Shown here in pieces: positions 35,836 to 47,887 of a DNA stretch of 64,000 nt; positions within the stretch are counted from its first letter, which is position 1, and every line of letters begins with the position of its first letter. The position numbers and the translations under genes were made by a program. This DNA is from Pohlia nutans (taxonomy: Eukaryota; Streptophyta; Bryopsida; Bryales; Mniaceae). The stretch is taken from positions 7,372,001-7,436,000 of the forward strand of contig CM040090.1 of assembly GCA_022496805.1 (NCBI GenBank), written 5' to 3'. Below the pieces are notes generated by a model, which worked only from the letters and a program-made list of their open reading frames with translations, did not search any database and was not told where the DNA came from.

Positions 35836-36129
35836 AAAACAAAATCTATGGATGGATCGTTAAAAATGGCGTGTTTCAGTCTCTAGAGCTTAGAGGTTTC
35901 GGTAATAAATCCGCCGTTTAGAAACGATGATGGTAGTCAGTGAGGTTTAGAGCATGATCATCGCAGCGACGACGGACGGGCAGGGTAATGTGGTGGTCGG
36001 TCAGATATTTGCGGTAGGTCTGATATTTTAATATTGGTCGGTCAGATTCTTAATGCGCTAAGTATCTGGTCCGAAACAGAGCATCTGGGTCGTGGGCTGA
36101 GTCGTCTGGCATTTTCCTGCGAGCTGAGA

Positions 36130-36293
36130 TTCGTACATATAAAGAGAGTTAGATTTCGGATGCGTGGGGTGTATGTTGTGTGCGATCTAGACAGACTTAC
36201 GGTGTATGTATGAAGGCGAGATCGATCTTCTGTAGCTAGCTAGATCTGAAGTACTGAGTGATTGTATTGCTGACAGAGCGCTGTGATCGATCG
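36130..36293 (+). promoter_or_regulatory. TATA-like promoter region before a small ORF
   Basis: CATATAAAGAG at about 36136-36146 lies some 150 bp before an ATG in a locally GC-richer stretch, placed as a plant TATA box would be. The link to the ORF downstream is inference. Confidence 0.35.
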
Positions 36294-36488
36294 ATGGTGC
36301 CGTGGACAGGTTCAAGGATGCGATGTTACATGAGCAACCCCAACGCGCCTCCGCCCCCGCGGAATCCTCCGCGGCCCGTGCTGGTGAACACGCCCGTGCC
36401 GCACCCGCCCCCGCCGCACAACCACAACGGCCACCCTAACGTTACGGCCCGCTTCCGGCACGGCGCTACTGGTCCTGCTTTCTTCTGA
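36294..36488 (+). CDS. Small proline-rich protein, 64 aa, function unknown
   Basis: ATG at 36294, TGA at 36486. The protein has Met-rich start residues, then a proline and histidine-rich core (NAPPPPRNPPRPVLVNTPVP, HPPPPHNHNGH), and ends TARFRHGATGPAFF. There is no signal peptide or transmembrane segment. Codons are GC-rich at third positions, like exon 1 of CCT4 and unlike the AT-rich surroundings, which argues for real coding use. A TATA-like box lies upstream and GTGCTGTG follows a pyrimidine-rich CACTCTCCAG, so further exons are possible. Homologues could not be searched; it may be a chance ORF. Confidence 0.4.
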   Translation: MVPWTGSRMRCYMSNPNAPPPPRNPPRPVLVNTPVPHPPPPHNHNGHPNVTARFRHGATGPAFF

Positions 36489-37853
36489 CTACGTACTCAC
36501 TCTCCAGGTGCTGTGATCCTTCCATGCTTGTCAATTCCCTGAGCCTGCAGATTGATTTGAAGTAACCGATACATGTATGCTAGCTTGCTAGCTGCATTCA
36601 TCTCTGTTTATTAGTAAGAATCTGAACGGTCCCATATTAATTCGTTTCAGCTAGTGCTCCTAATCATTCTCCCTCGACCTGCAAATAATTAATTGTCCTA
36701 GTTTCTGGCATGTTTTATACTTCAAATGTGAGCTCTGTCCACTTCAAACGGACAAGGAGAGTGACATAAAAACTACATACTACTACTGAGATGGCTTTGT
36801 TTTTGGAAAAAATAAGTTAAGTTGAAGAATGTCAGAAACTAGGACTGGACAGACGGAGTCTTGCATAGTTATGAACACGTAAAGGACCAAGAAGCCCGAT
36901 TTGGGAGTCACATTGTTTTTAGCATTTTTTAGTAGATTCTAGGTGGAGTTTCATTTGAATTATAATTTTCACGATATGATCAATTGGATTTTTCATTTTA
37001 AAACCATGAATCCTAGGAGTTTAAGAACGGGGTGTCATTGGCGGAAGGCCGGCACTGAGTGAGTCTCGATCTTCTTAACATGATTTAAGGTTCACAACAG
37101 GGTGGCTGCGTAATATTCCATAGAATGCTTGTATGTTATGAATCCATGTTAGGAATCCAGTGATTTCTAAGTTGTCCAATTAACGGAAACCTCAGTGTAG
37201 GTCAAAAATCGAGGGGAGGTAGATTCCAGACCGGCTTCTCGATCCCTGAGAGCTCTAAAATCTAGGGAGAGCCTAGATCTCAGATGAGTGCTTGAAACGA
37301 GAGCCTTTTTCGAACGCGTCAATATATTGTGCCACTGGAACGAATAATCAATACTTAATTGTGGTGACTGTACATGCAGTGCGAGGATGGGTAACTACGT
37401 TGACGCATTCAGCTACCTGGACCCATGGAAGCAATTGACGGGATCAACTGCAACGTCACGTCTGTGATCAGTACGTGGCTCATACGGACGGTGGAAATAT
37501 TGTTTAACTTACACTACTCATGATCATGGCAAGAGTATCTTGCCAATTGATTTCTAGCGGAGCCTACAATGAAGATTTAATTTCGGATATAAAATCTTGA
37601 GCATTACCACCATAGATGAGAACGTCATTTTTTGGATGAGAAGTTGTTGAGCAAGCAACTAATACTTGGGTCCGTTGAAATATTTGATTTTAGCCGATTT
37701 CTGTCGTGGCAATACTACTTGTCTTTTGAATAATAAATGATGAGGATTCTTTTTTACTTTTGCACATTAGGAGACGAGTCATCGTATAGTGAGTTGCATA
37801 GGTAATTAAGTGGCTTGCCCTCTAAATTACTGATTCTAGTAGTGATGAAGTTC
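36489..37853. other. Spacer with a fragment of a 230-bp TTAA element
   Basis: At about 36881-37017 the sequence runs GTAAAGGACCAAGAAGC to TTAAAACCATGAATCCTAGG. It matches the 230-bp TTAA elements but lacks clean ends. A 26-codon ORF at 37387 (MGNYVDAFSYLDPWKQLTG) follows an acceptor-like TGCATGCAG and might be an exon; I could not join it to any other. Confidence 0.4.
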
Positions 37854-37856
37854 TAA

Positions 37857-38334
37857 GAGCATTTCCACCCATGCCCTCATCAAGTGGCCTTCAACAGTGG
37901 TTTGAGAGGGCACTGTAGGAGTTCAAGTGGCCTTTCAAATTCTGAACCCCCACTGTTGAGTCTCCTTGAATTTGAGAATCTGAAAAATGAAGAGCCCATG
38001 GCCAATGGGAAGCACCACATGCATGCTGGGCCATGGGTGGGAATGATTCATTGATTACATTCAAATCAAGAGGATGGAAAGCACCACGCCAACACATGCA
38101 TGTTGGGCCATGGGTGATTATCGCAATTAATGCAATGATTATCTCCCTCAAATAGCCCGGATTTCAAGCTCCAGAGGCAAATGCAAGACTCCACAACCTA
38201 GCGTGGCAAAGCTCATTTCTACAGAGCCCTTGCAAGAGAGGCCACTGGCAAACCCAAGGGTGGGAGAGAAAAAAGTGTGAGGGCCCTCTACAGTGCCAAA
38301 AGGCCACTTGTTGAGGGCAAGGGTGGCCATGCTC
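37857..38334. mobile_element. 478-bp Tourist-like (PIF/Harbinger-type) MITE
   Basis: Flanked by TAA at 37854-37856 and 38335-38337, the 3-bp target size typical of PIF/Harbinger. The end GAGCATTTCCACCCATGCCC, then TCATCAAGTGGCCTT, recurs inverted on the right with few changes (about 40 bp). Similar ends occur at 34428-34926. Confidence 0.75.
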
Positions 38335-38337
38335 TAA

Positions 38338-39997
38338 TGTGATGAAATTTTCATGTACAAGTGGAGATGCTCTCATATTAGGGGATAAATATAAGATTCC
38401 CATATGGGAAAGAGGGACATGATTGTAACTTTCTCAAATCAACAATCATCCCAAGAAAGTTGCAATTCTAAGAATTTTGTCCACTTCCCATATGAAATCC
38501 CATGTGGGAATGTCTTTATTTCTCCCTCTGTCTGGTATGCTACATGCATTTAGTTCGTTTTTTTTTCAGATTTTGTTTAATGACATGCATTCGGATGTAA
38601 TAGCTAGGTGTGATGACTGACACGTGCCAGTCACAGTTGGATTCCATGCAAGGCAAGGACAGGAAATTCTTGTTTGATCTCAATCAATCAATCTATTTTA
38701 CTTGGGAGAATAATTGATTTTAAGTTGACTTTATCACATGGTTCGCGAATTCTAGTACTGTAGCCATCGTGAATGGATACGTTCTTATTGTATCGAGAAG
38801 TCCTCATTAGAATGATCTGACTTGAATTGTGCCTTCCAAGATTTCTATGCAAGTTATTATTAAAGTTCACGCAGCATGGGACTTGAGTGGCATGTTGGCA
38901 AACTCAATAACCGAGAAGTCAGCTTAAAGAGGAAAGTTTTGGCAAACTTGTGTTGAATTCCTCTTGAACTCATATTGAAATGTAAATAGACCAATTTGAA
39001 ACAAGGCATTGTCATTATTCTCTATACTTTGCTATGGCTCCCACACCTTTCACCAAAGCTCCAAGCCCATGGCCTACAAGGAAACAATCTATGACACGAG
39101 TACACGACACTGTTCAACCTAAGTATACAATTCAACAAAGAGGTTAGAAGTAGAGCAAAAAGGGAGGTTAGATGCTCTTCTTTTCGATAAACTCTAATAT
39201 TCTAATAGATTTTGACGTGATTTCTAGATGTGTAACAAGGTCGTGTCTCAATCAGAAGGAGAATATTAGAAGGGACGTTACCTTATAGGTTCAAAATTGC
39301 CGTAGACTGCGATATATCGCCTGAAAAGAAACCCTCAACTCAATGCTTCAATTGAATGCATATCAACATATTATGACCAACTCCTTGGTTTCAAAAGAGC
39401 ATTCTCAAGGTTGCTTCATACTATACCTGAAAGTTGAGAGGCCACCCATTTCTACCAATCAGACTGCAAGAAACTAAGAATTCAACCTCTCGACCCTTCA
39501 CACTAGAGGTCAAAATCCAAAGGCCCTCCAAAATGTCTACATGGCAGTACTTTTTTATCAAGGCAACATACTCTTCAAGGAAGTTTGGGTCGAACATGAA
39601 TGAAAACCCAAACTATGGTCGAGAGGCCGTTGGTTTCTTTTTATAAACATCAAAAAATATATTTTATTACTTATTTTCAGCCCGTATTTTTGAACTCTCA
39701 TCGAAATTTGGCCACTCAATCCCATAGTCTCTCGACTTGAACGCCTATAGTGTGAAGCGGCCTTCACTAGTGAATGCTATCCTCAAATTTCTTGCTAAAA
39801 ATCAAAGTTCCAATTTGAATTAGGAAAACTTTTGGAGGTTGATATTTTACTTATCGATACTTGCAAATTTTTGGTACAAGTTGATATATGAGGTTTGGAA
39901 ATAAGGATACCAACCTCACTGGTGGGCTTGCTCTAACATGTTTCGCAAGATGAGAATGTGTTGTGAAAAGTTGCATGTGCTGAATTTCATTCCTAAA
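38338..39997. other. Spacer; possible MITE at 39396-39933
   Basis: The segment 39396-39933 begins AGCATTCTCAAGGTTG and ends with an inverted GAGCAAGCCCACCAGTGAGG-like end. This suggests another Tourist-like element, but the target duplication is not clean. No gene is recognised. Confidence 0.35.
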
Positions 39998-40001
39998 TTA
40001 A

Positions 40002-40577
40002 CCCCTAACTGCCTGAGTGTCCATTTCTTGGACGATGTATAGATTTCATCCATAATTTCTCATCCGTTATGCACTTTTTACAGTGTGGATTTTTTTTAGT
40101 AGATTCTATGGAGAAGTTAGCTTCATGCATATGTGATCCGATTAAAAAAAGGGGTGATTTGTGAAATTTTTATGCCTCATTTCATGTTGTAGTGATTCAC
40201 CCAAAATTTCAAAGACTGATTTCAATGTAAAAGTGCTTTTGAAAAAGTCAACTTATAGAATTAAGCAACCAAAAAATCTCCAAAAATCACTGCACTTAAA
40301 GTATTACATTTCAACCAGTCACAAAAAAAATTCATTCATAGTTTGTCAATATCTTATTTGTAACTGAGTAACAAAATAATTTTGAATTTCATATTTCAAA
40401 TTTTATGCAAAATTACTGGTAATAGCAATCATAGATCTAACTGTATGGATAGAATTTAAAATTCATAATGTACAACTTCTATTCATATATCAAGTTCCAA
40501 ATATCCCTATAGGTTGCATTTTATAATGCATCTTTGCAAAACTGTCGAATTTGGAGAGGGCTCTAGGCATTTAGGGG
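40002..40577. mobile_element. TTAA-flanked element, 576 bp (E10)
   Basis: TTAA at 39998-40001 and 40578-40581. Ends are CCCCTAACTGCC and the complement of CCCCTAAATGCC. A hairpin, GTCCATTTCTTGGAC (40019-40033), lies just inside the left end. Inverted relatives are 30909-31415 and the split element at 57216-59256. Confidence 0.8.
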
Positions 40578-40581
40578 TTAA

Positions 40582-43500
40582 TGTTCTCTGAATAATGGAT
40601 TTTGGAGTAGCATCTTAGCAGACAATTTAGTTGTTGCCAAATGCATAATTTTGTGTCAACCAGTATGCAATCAGTATACTTCCGTGCCAATATTAAACAG
40701 AGGAAAAAACAGAGAGGAACATTGACCTGGAACATGGTGGAAGTGTTTCATTGTGGTTAATGTCCCAAGTTCTTGCAAAAAAATTGAACTATTTAGTACA
40801 TGGGACATTAACTACAATTGGACATAATGCACTAGAAATGTTTAGCCTTGAAAATACCCATTTAGGTAGGGGCCATGAGAGTTGGTACATGGGACATTAA
40901 CCACAACTGGATGCACTGAAAATACTCTGCCTTGAAAATACAAAACCGTTTATAGGGAAAAAGAAGGAAAAGTGAGGAAGGAGGAGGGAGGGTTAAAATT
41001 AGACCAGGGTTCGCATGAGCGGACTTTCTCTGTCCGGAAAGAGCGGATTAATAATAAATATTATTATTATTATTATTATTAAACAATTAAAATTAATTTA
41101 AAAAAAAATCCTTTCCTCCTTTGTATTCCTATATTGGATTCAGCCATCAGCTGCTTCATGATTTTTTAATTTTTTAATTTTTTATAATTTTTTAAGTTTA
41201 TTTTATAGATTTAAACTCCACAAATGGCAAGGTGAAGGAAAAAAAAAGGAAGACTAGAAGAAAATGAAGAAGGAAGACAAGAGGAAAACAAGAAATAAGA
41301 TAAGAGAAAAAAAACAAGAAAAAAAAAAAAAAAAAAAAAAGGAAGAAGAAAATAAAGATAAGGATAAAATGTAAGATGAAGATAAGAATAAAAAATAAAT
41401 TAAATAATTGTTTCTTTACAACGTAAGGGATTGTAGAAAGACAAAAATCGTTGGTTTTTAGAGATTTTTTCAAACAATTTTTTTAATGCACTTGGGGGCC
41501 AAGTGCATGATTATATGGCCAAGTGCAAATTAGCGAATTTGGTGTTTTAGTAATTGTACAATTCTTATAAAATAGAGTTGCAATATTTGTCTCAAAGTTG
41601 TAAGAAGTTTGCACTAAACTATGCAATATTTATTGCTGAGTATTGCACTTTCAAGTGAAGATTTCAATACGTATCACAAAGTTACATGAAGTTTATATTG
41701 GACTATCTTATACGTGTTGCTAAGTATTACATACCATCAAGAACACTGTAAGGTAATGCAACAAACTAATATCATAAAATTTACAACACATAAGCGTGGT
41801 ACAAAGCTTTAGCAAAGTAATTCAAGAGTTGTGTTGGCAAGATTGAGGTTTCCCTCACCTTATCTCCAATATGTACTAACAATTGTATCTTGAAGTTCTT
41901 CAAGAGACATTATGATTGTTTTTGGAGGCATTAACTAAAATATTATGAAGGGCCGAGGGCAATACTATATTCTACAAGTTACAAGAATACTTTTAAAAAT
42001 GCTCAACATTCATAATTTTGAAGAGGCACTTCATTTTTTGAATTAACCACATCACATATCCTAAAGGCTAGAGGTTACCTAAAGACTATATTTATATTTT
42101 AAAATATATTCATAATTATGGAAATATCGATTTTTGGCAAATGTCATCATAGACGTCTTACAAGGTTATAACCTTGCACAACCATTTGTACTTACCCCCA
42201 AACTTTCTAAATAAGCATGTGGAAGGGGATAAGTGCACATCTCTCTCGACATTTTTGTACCGAGTTACTACGCCCTGGGGTGTAATGGATCCCGGTGGTA
42301 CCCAATGCATGGTGGATGAGTCTGATTCTCCCACTAGTAGCATACGTGTCGTTTTTCATTCTCACGAGAATGGGAAAATGGCTGAATATGCGGGTATTTT
42401 TGTCATCTTGTGATCAAAACCACTCACCAATACTAACACAATTCTTAACTCGAGGGGCTCACTATACAAAAAGCAGAAAATTACATGAATTAAACTATAG
42501 GGACCTTTTTATTCATTGAAAGAAAATTTTATACTTAATTATAAAAATTTATATGTAATATAGGATGCTTCAAATTCAAGTAAGGAATAATTCGAGAATC
42601 TACTTGAAATGTACATAGAATATTTTAGAAGATTCTAATTATATGATAGTCTTCATTCAAATATCCTCTTAACGCACATGGTTACACTAAATATATGTCA
42701 AAAACCCCCGAGCCCCTTAATCAGGACTCGCGTGCCACGATTTCACACTAGTAGCAGAACTGCTGTTTTTCATTCCCCACTTTGTGGAAACAGTGAACAA
42801 GGACGGAATATTGTGCCTAGATTTTTGTCTTCTTGTGACCAAAACCACTCACCAGCATCGAGGCAATCCATGTGCTTGGCGCAGTTCCATTCCTTTTTCA
42901 TTTGTAGTAAGTGAAAAACGACACATTTTCTACTAGTGTCATTCCTGTTTTTTCAATTATAGTAAGTGAAAAACAACACTCATTCAAACATGAGTAACAC
43001 TTGGTTTTAGCATTTGGGCAGAAGTCATGAGGCAGAGAAGAGCCTGGTAGGTAAATTCTCATGAGCTGGTACGAAGAAGCGGGGCTCGCATGGAATCCTC
43101 CTGTTCCAACATCCAACGTACTTTGCCTGATGTACAGAATCATGCAAACAGCTCCCATTCTCAGCAGAAGAAGTTCAAGCAACCTTATCCTTTGAATCTT
43201 CAGGCAGTTTTTGCAGGCTGTAGTACTAACTGATCATATGCCATCCCACATTCCGCATCATTCATAGAATGCATAAACCTCAACATGAGTTTTAACTTTC
43301 AAGCTAGACTCAAATGCAAAGCTCTTCTCATTGTGAACCTATAACCATCACTAGTAAAATTTTGGTTCTTTATAACTGGTCCTTTTGTGTTGGAATTAAG
43401 TTACTCATGAGCGAACTGATAGATGAAGAGTCTATGATTCCAAGTTAGTTAGAATACTAATGTAACAGTCTAGTTAGTCTGTACATATTCTAAGTATGTA

Positions 43501-44919
43501 GACTTCCTGTACTAGGACTAAAAGTGTGGCTTGGTGGGTGAAGGAGATACCATTGTTTATTGAACAAGATTTCACTTCTATGGTTGGGTGGCAAGTCACA
43601 TAATAAACATTGTTTTCCTTTTGTGCACATTATTTTTCTTAATTTAACACTTTGTTATTTAAATGGTCCTAAACGACTTTTTTTTAAAAATTGAGTCATA
43701 AATGACGAGTTAAGTCACAAAGGACCAATTATAAATTAAAGACCAAAATCCTACTAGTGCATTATGGACCTATAAGATGAATGACCCAATAACGGACTAC
43801 TTGCATACGATGAGGGTTTTCATAAGATACTCTAGAAATGTCTTAAAATTGTGGTGTTTTTCTTTTTTCTTTTTTCTTTTTCTTTCAATTTTGAACTACA
43901 AGCCTTATTATTGTCTATAACCCTCAAACTTTGAGACATTGTTGACAGTAATGCAAATAGTCCTGGCTGGCTGGCTCGACACTGATAGCGTTGCTGTTGC
44001 AGATGATTGATGAATCAATTAAATCCATGGCTGGGTCTCGTGGCACATCTGGCAGTGAGTATCATGTGGATGTACTTATCAACTCTTCCAGTAGTGCTGA
44101 CTGGAGAAGGTGAAAAAAGATCGGGATAATTAAGCCATGAACAAAACTTTCATTTGGAGTTTCTGATTTTGACATTAAGCCCACGTCAGTCCTTCACTGG
44201 CATGAATTTGAGTTGCTATCTAGTCTTACTAGCTTTATGGGACATTTGATTTGCAGCTTTCTGGCGACATGGTCTGGACTCTGGACAGCCGTTGTGCATG
44301 TCTCTATGTACGTATACTAATTGATAATATCTAGGATTTTTTCAGCAACCGACCCTGTTTCAGTTCACAAAGAATTGAGGGTCCAGGGTTTAGGGTTTTA
44401 GGGTTTTAGGGTTTTCCAAGGGAACCGACAAAAATCCAATATTTTCCAAAAGCAATAGGTTTTAGACAAAAACCCACCCGATTATTACCTATGTGTCACC
44501 TAGGTAGCACCCAAGTATTACAAATTTTTAGTGAGTAATTTGACAATTTCATTTGGTTGATTTTACACTAACTGTTGGATCTCCCCCTATATTGGTTGAG
44601 ACCCTTCTCAAATTATCAATGCCAGAAGGATCTTAAGGTATTTTTCATTTATTTAGCTTTTGCTGCTTGTGGGAAATTGTGAATCTAGTGTTTTTTTTCC
44701 GTCTTGAATTCATACAACAATTGAGTCATACATAAAATAAATTCTTCATTTGACCCCTTGAATGCCAGCCCAATTTTACTAGCACCCTCCGTCACCAAGT
44801 GTATAGGCATTTCTTGGCGTAAATGAGTGCATGGGGGGATTGAGTGGCAACCTTGGTAGCATAAAAGAATTAGGATAACCCCTTATTTCTTTGAACATGT
44901 CAACTTAACTAACATCGAC
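40582..44919. other. Long repeat-rich spacer, no gene seen
   Basis: It contains two direct copies of TACATGGGACATTAACYACA (40797 and 40892), an (ATT)n run at 41057-41082, a poly-A tract near 41318-41340, and MITE-like remains at 42510-42700. A dispersed repeat lies at 43520-43620. A block at 44330-44640 with short telomere-like TTTAGGG units and AGGTAGCACCCAAGTATT is shared, inverted, with 57600-57790. An exon-like stretch near 43999 (MIDESIKSMAGSRGTSG) lies after TTGCAG but cannot be extended. Confidence 0.4.
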
Positions 44920-44930
44920 TTAACCCTTAA

Positions 44931-46373
44931 CCCCTAAAGGACCATTCTCATTCCTAAAATTTTATCACTTTCTCGTGATGCTTTCAAAAAGGCAATTGTA
45001 TCTTTTGATTGGTATTTATGTAGAAAACTTCACCGTTGAAGCTCAAAGAGCACTTAGTCATGAGACTGTATGTCAATTTTTAGAACAATCTACTGCATAT
45101 ATTACATGATTATAAGGTTTGATCATAAGTTGATCTTTGAAATTTTTGAACAAAACCAACAGGTCATTCATTGCAAACTTTTTCATAAAATTAAGAACCA
45201 TGATTATCGTTTGAAATTTTAGGAGCATACAAAGATGTACTATATCTAGGTGCTTACAAAAAATGGTGTTCTAAAACTAAATACAACAACAATGATTGGT
45301 TCTCAAAGATTTATGTTTGGGTAAAGTGACTTGTTGATGACTTGTTGAGCTGGTGTTTGTGATCATTGTTGATTTTTACATTGTATAAAATGTTTTAAAG
45401 AATTCAAATATATATTTGGAATACTCCAAAATATTCCAAAATAATATAAAATATGTTGAAAAGATTCCATTTTAAATATATTTAAACATTTTCCGTAAAT
45501 ATTATATAGTGTTAATGATGCAATAATGGCAAATATTTTACATATTGTATACTCTTTGTTTTTAACGAATGTGATGTTCAAGTGTGAAAACGCCTTCTAA
45601 GTCATCAACCACCTTAACCCCTAAGCTCCCGAGCGACCATTTTCTGGTCGCTGCCCGGAAAAAACGGGCTGCCCGGAACAAAAAATTCTTTTTTTGAAAA
45701 AATAAAAAATATTTTAAAATACTACATCAAGTCTACTTTCCAACCCAATTGAATTATGGCAATCCGAGTTAAACTCCACTAGGGAGAATTTTTCAAAGTA
45801 GATCACCTCAACATTGTCTTACTGTTACAAAATTTGCTATTTGGGGAAAGTAATGATGATTCCTCCATCGTTTCTCTTGCTTTTTTGAAGTTTACGATAG
45901 ATAGCCCAACTTTAACCAATCGTACTAAATTTTGAACTCTAAAATTGAAAATTATAATTATACAAATTTTCGAAGGTTAATACTTTTAAATTCATTAAAA
46001 AATGATCTAAAGATTATTTAGGAAGTTTGACCGTACGGATAATTTGTAAAGATGATACTCTACATTTTGTCTATTGAACCAACCTTCATCAAACATATGG
46101 AAGGCACATATTATAACACATCTATGTTTTGTCCAATACCCCTCGGGCTTTTAGGGGTTAACTACCATGTCCCAAGTTCATCTACGTTGACATTTTAGTT
46201 TTTTCCCGGTGAATCAACCAACATAATTGCAAATCTTGAAAGATTTTTGTGTTCTTGTAACGGACATTTTCAATTCTCTAGTTAACATTGAGTCAAAATT
46301 ATGAAATCCAAGCAAGCTATTAAAGTAATGAAATTATTTTTGAACACAATGTGTCCACCTGGTCCTTTAGGGG
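44931..46373. mobile_element. TTAA element B, inserted into element A
   Basis: TTAA at 44927-44930 and 46374-46377. Ends are CCCCTAAAGGACCA and its complement (14 bp). It is itself interrupted by element C; without C it is about 900 bp. Confidence 0.8.
45618..46157. mobile_element. TTAA element C, 540 bp, inserted into element B
   Basis: TTAA at 45614-45617 and 46158-46161. Ends are CCCCTAAGC and the complement of CCCCTAAAAGCCC. A hairpin, GCGACCATTTTCTGGTCGC (45633-45651), lies just inside the left end. It is closely related along its length to E2 at 8124-8647. Confidence 0.85.
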
Positions 46374-46738
46374 TTAAACGTCAAAGCAAGCCCCATGGGC
46401 TTACTATAAAGGAATAATTGGAGAAAAAAGTTTCATTTCTCAACCAAATCAAGCGAGACTTGTTGCGTTGGAAAGCTACTGAAAAAGCGATCTAGATTCC
46501 AAATTTTCGCCTCATTTGAGAGATTGTGGAATCGTTGGTAAGCAATCAAAGTTATCAAATTGAACAAGTTTTGAGGTTGGGGCAGCTGAAGTTCAGCAGT
46601 GCCGCAGTGCTACAGTGCAAGCCAGCAGTGCACTGCAGAGCCATTTTTAGGCAAAAAAAAAAAAAAAAAAAGTTCCCCAAAAAAATTAGATTCCTTCCGG
46701 GCTGCCCCATTCAGGCCCTCTTGACGTTTAAGGGTTAA

Positions 46739-47564
46739 CAACCATCAACCCAATATGGCAGTTTCGGAAATCTTAGGAAATGACTTCAGCATTTTGGCCT
46801 GCCACGTCGGCTCTTTTAGATGTCACAACCAATAAAAAAAAGGGACACGTGGCAAATTCTTGAAATTTTGAATTGATTTGTGTCGGAATTGCTATTAGCC
46901 TACAGTTTCAAGGCACACAAAGGTCTAAGTATCAATGTATAATGAAAAATAAAGACCATTGGTTATTTGGAAAATTAGATAAGATTTTGTATGGATTTTT
47001 TTATGGATTTTTTTCCAGCTGAAACTTTTTTCATCTTCAATTATGTTTAGAGGATACTATATGATTATAATAAGAGGAATTAAGAAAAATAACTTATTAT
47101 TCAATTATTAGAATCTATGTTATATACCCTACTTATTCCTATGTCTTGAAAACTTGTCAAATATGCTTTCTTTGAAATATATGACTTTGAATTGAATTTT
47201 GACATGATTGAAAAGATTTTGTTATTTATGCGGTCTTTTACATAGTTGAATAAATATGAATGTACATCTCTCAAGTATGTAATTTTTTTACATACTTAAT
47301 GTTCTTTGAAAACCCAGCATATGAAAGATTAAAAGTTTTTACTTGCTTATTGAAACATTCAATTGGCACACTATTCATAACGCACAAATAGCATTAAGTA
47401 AAAAAATTTGTGTAGGCTCTTTGAGATCCTCTCAAAATGCTTATAAGATAGAGTGAGTACTAGAAAGTGAAGGTCAAAATCTAAACATGTTTCATTGTCC
47501 TACCCTGACTCATGGAAAAAGATTCCAACATTCCATAACATTCAGTACTCTTCAAGACAGGAAT
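46739..47564. other. AT-rich spacer, no gene seen
   Basis: No coding, RNA or transposon signal recognised. Confidence 0.4.
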
Positions 47565-47887
47565 GCTATTTCGCGAGCGGTGAGCGAAAAATTACGAGCG
47601 GTGAGCGGAAAATCTAAAAAGAAAAGATAAAAAGTACTTGAATTTAAAAAAAAGATGAGGCCTATGGCCGTGGAATATACTATTTATAAGCATTAAAGAG
47701 GGGGAAAAAAGTAATTACACTTGCTAATTTTAGAGAAGATAAAAATCATTTCAGTAAAGTTATCCTAAAACCGTGGAAATTGGGCCTATAACCATGGATT
47801 TCAGTTACGCTTTGAATTGGACTTTAATAATCTTTCTATAAACAGATATATAAATAGATTCATGTATTTCTCAAATGATCATATAAG

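Larger units (their letters stand above)
44924..46734. mobile_element. TTAA element A, about 364 bp, split by nested elements
   Basis: TTAA at 44920-44923 and 46735-46738. The left end is CCC (44924-44926), then TTAA. The sequence continues after the nested element as ACGTCAA, so the joined left end equals the right end over 14 bp (CCCTTAAACGTCAA). The host TTAA used by the next element is part of this terminal repeat. Confidence 0.8.

Noticed and set aside
41198..41473. 91-codon hydrophobic ORF on the minus strand
   Set aside because: A Phe/Leu-rich reading of a purine-rich low-complexity tract that includes a long poly-A run; not a membrane protein.
43995..44115. Exon-like stretch after TTGCAG (MIDESIKSMAGSRGTSG)
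   Set aside because: A single short frame with no domain, no partner exon and no upstream gene in range.
44385..44425. Telomere-like TTTAGGG units
   Set aside because: Only a few imperfect units, inside a dispersed repeat shared with 57600-57790; not a chromosome end.
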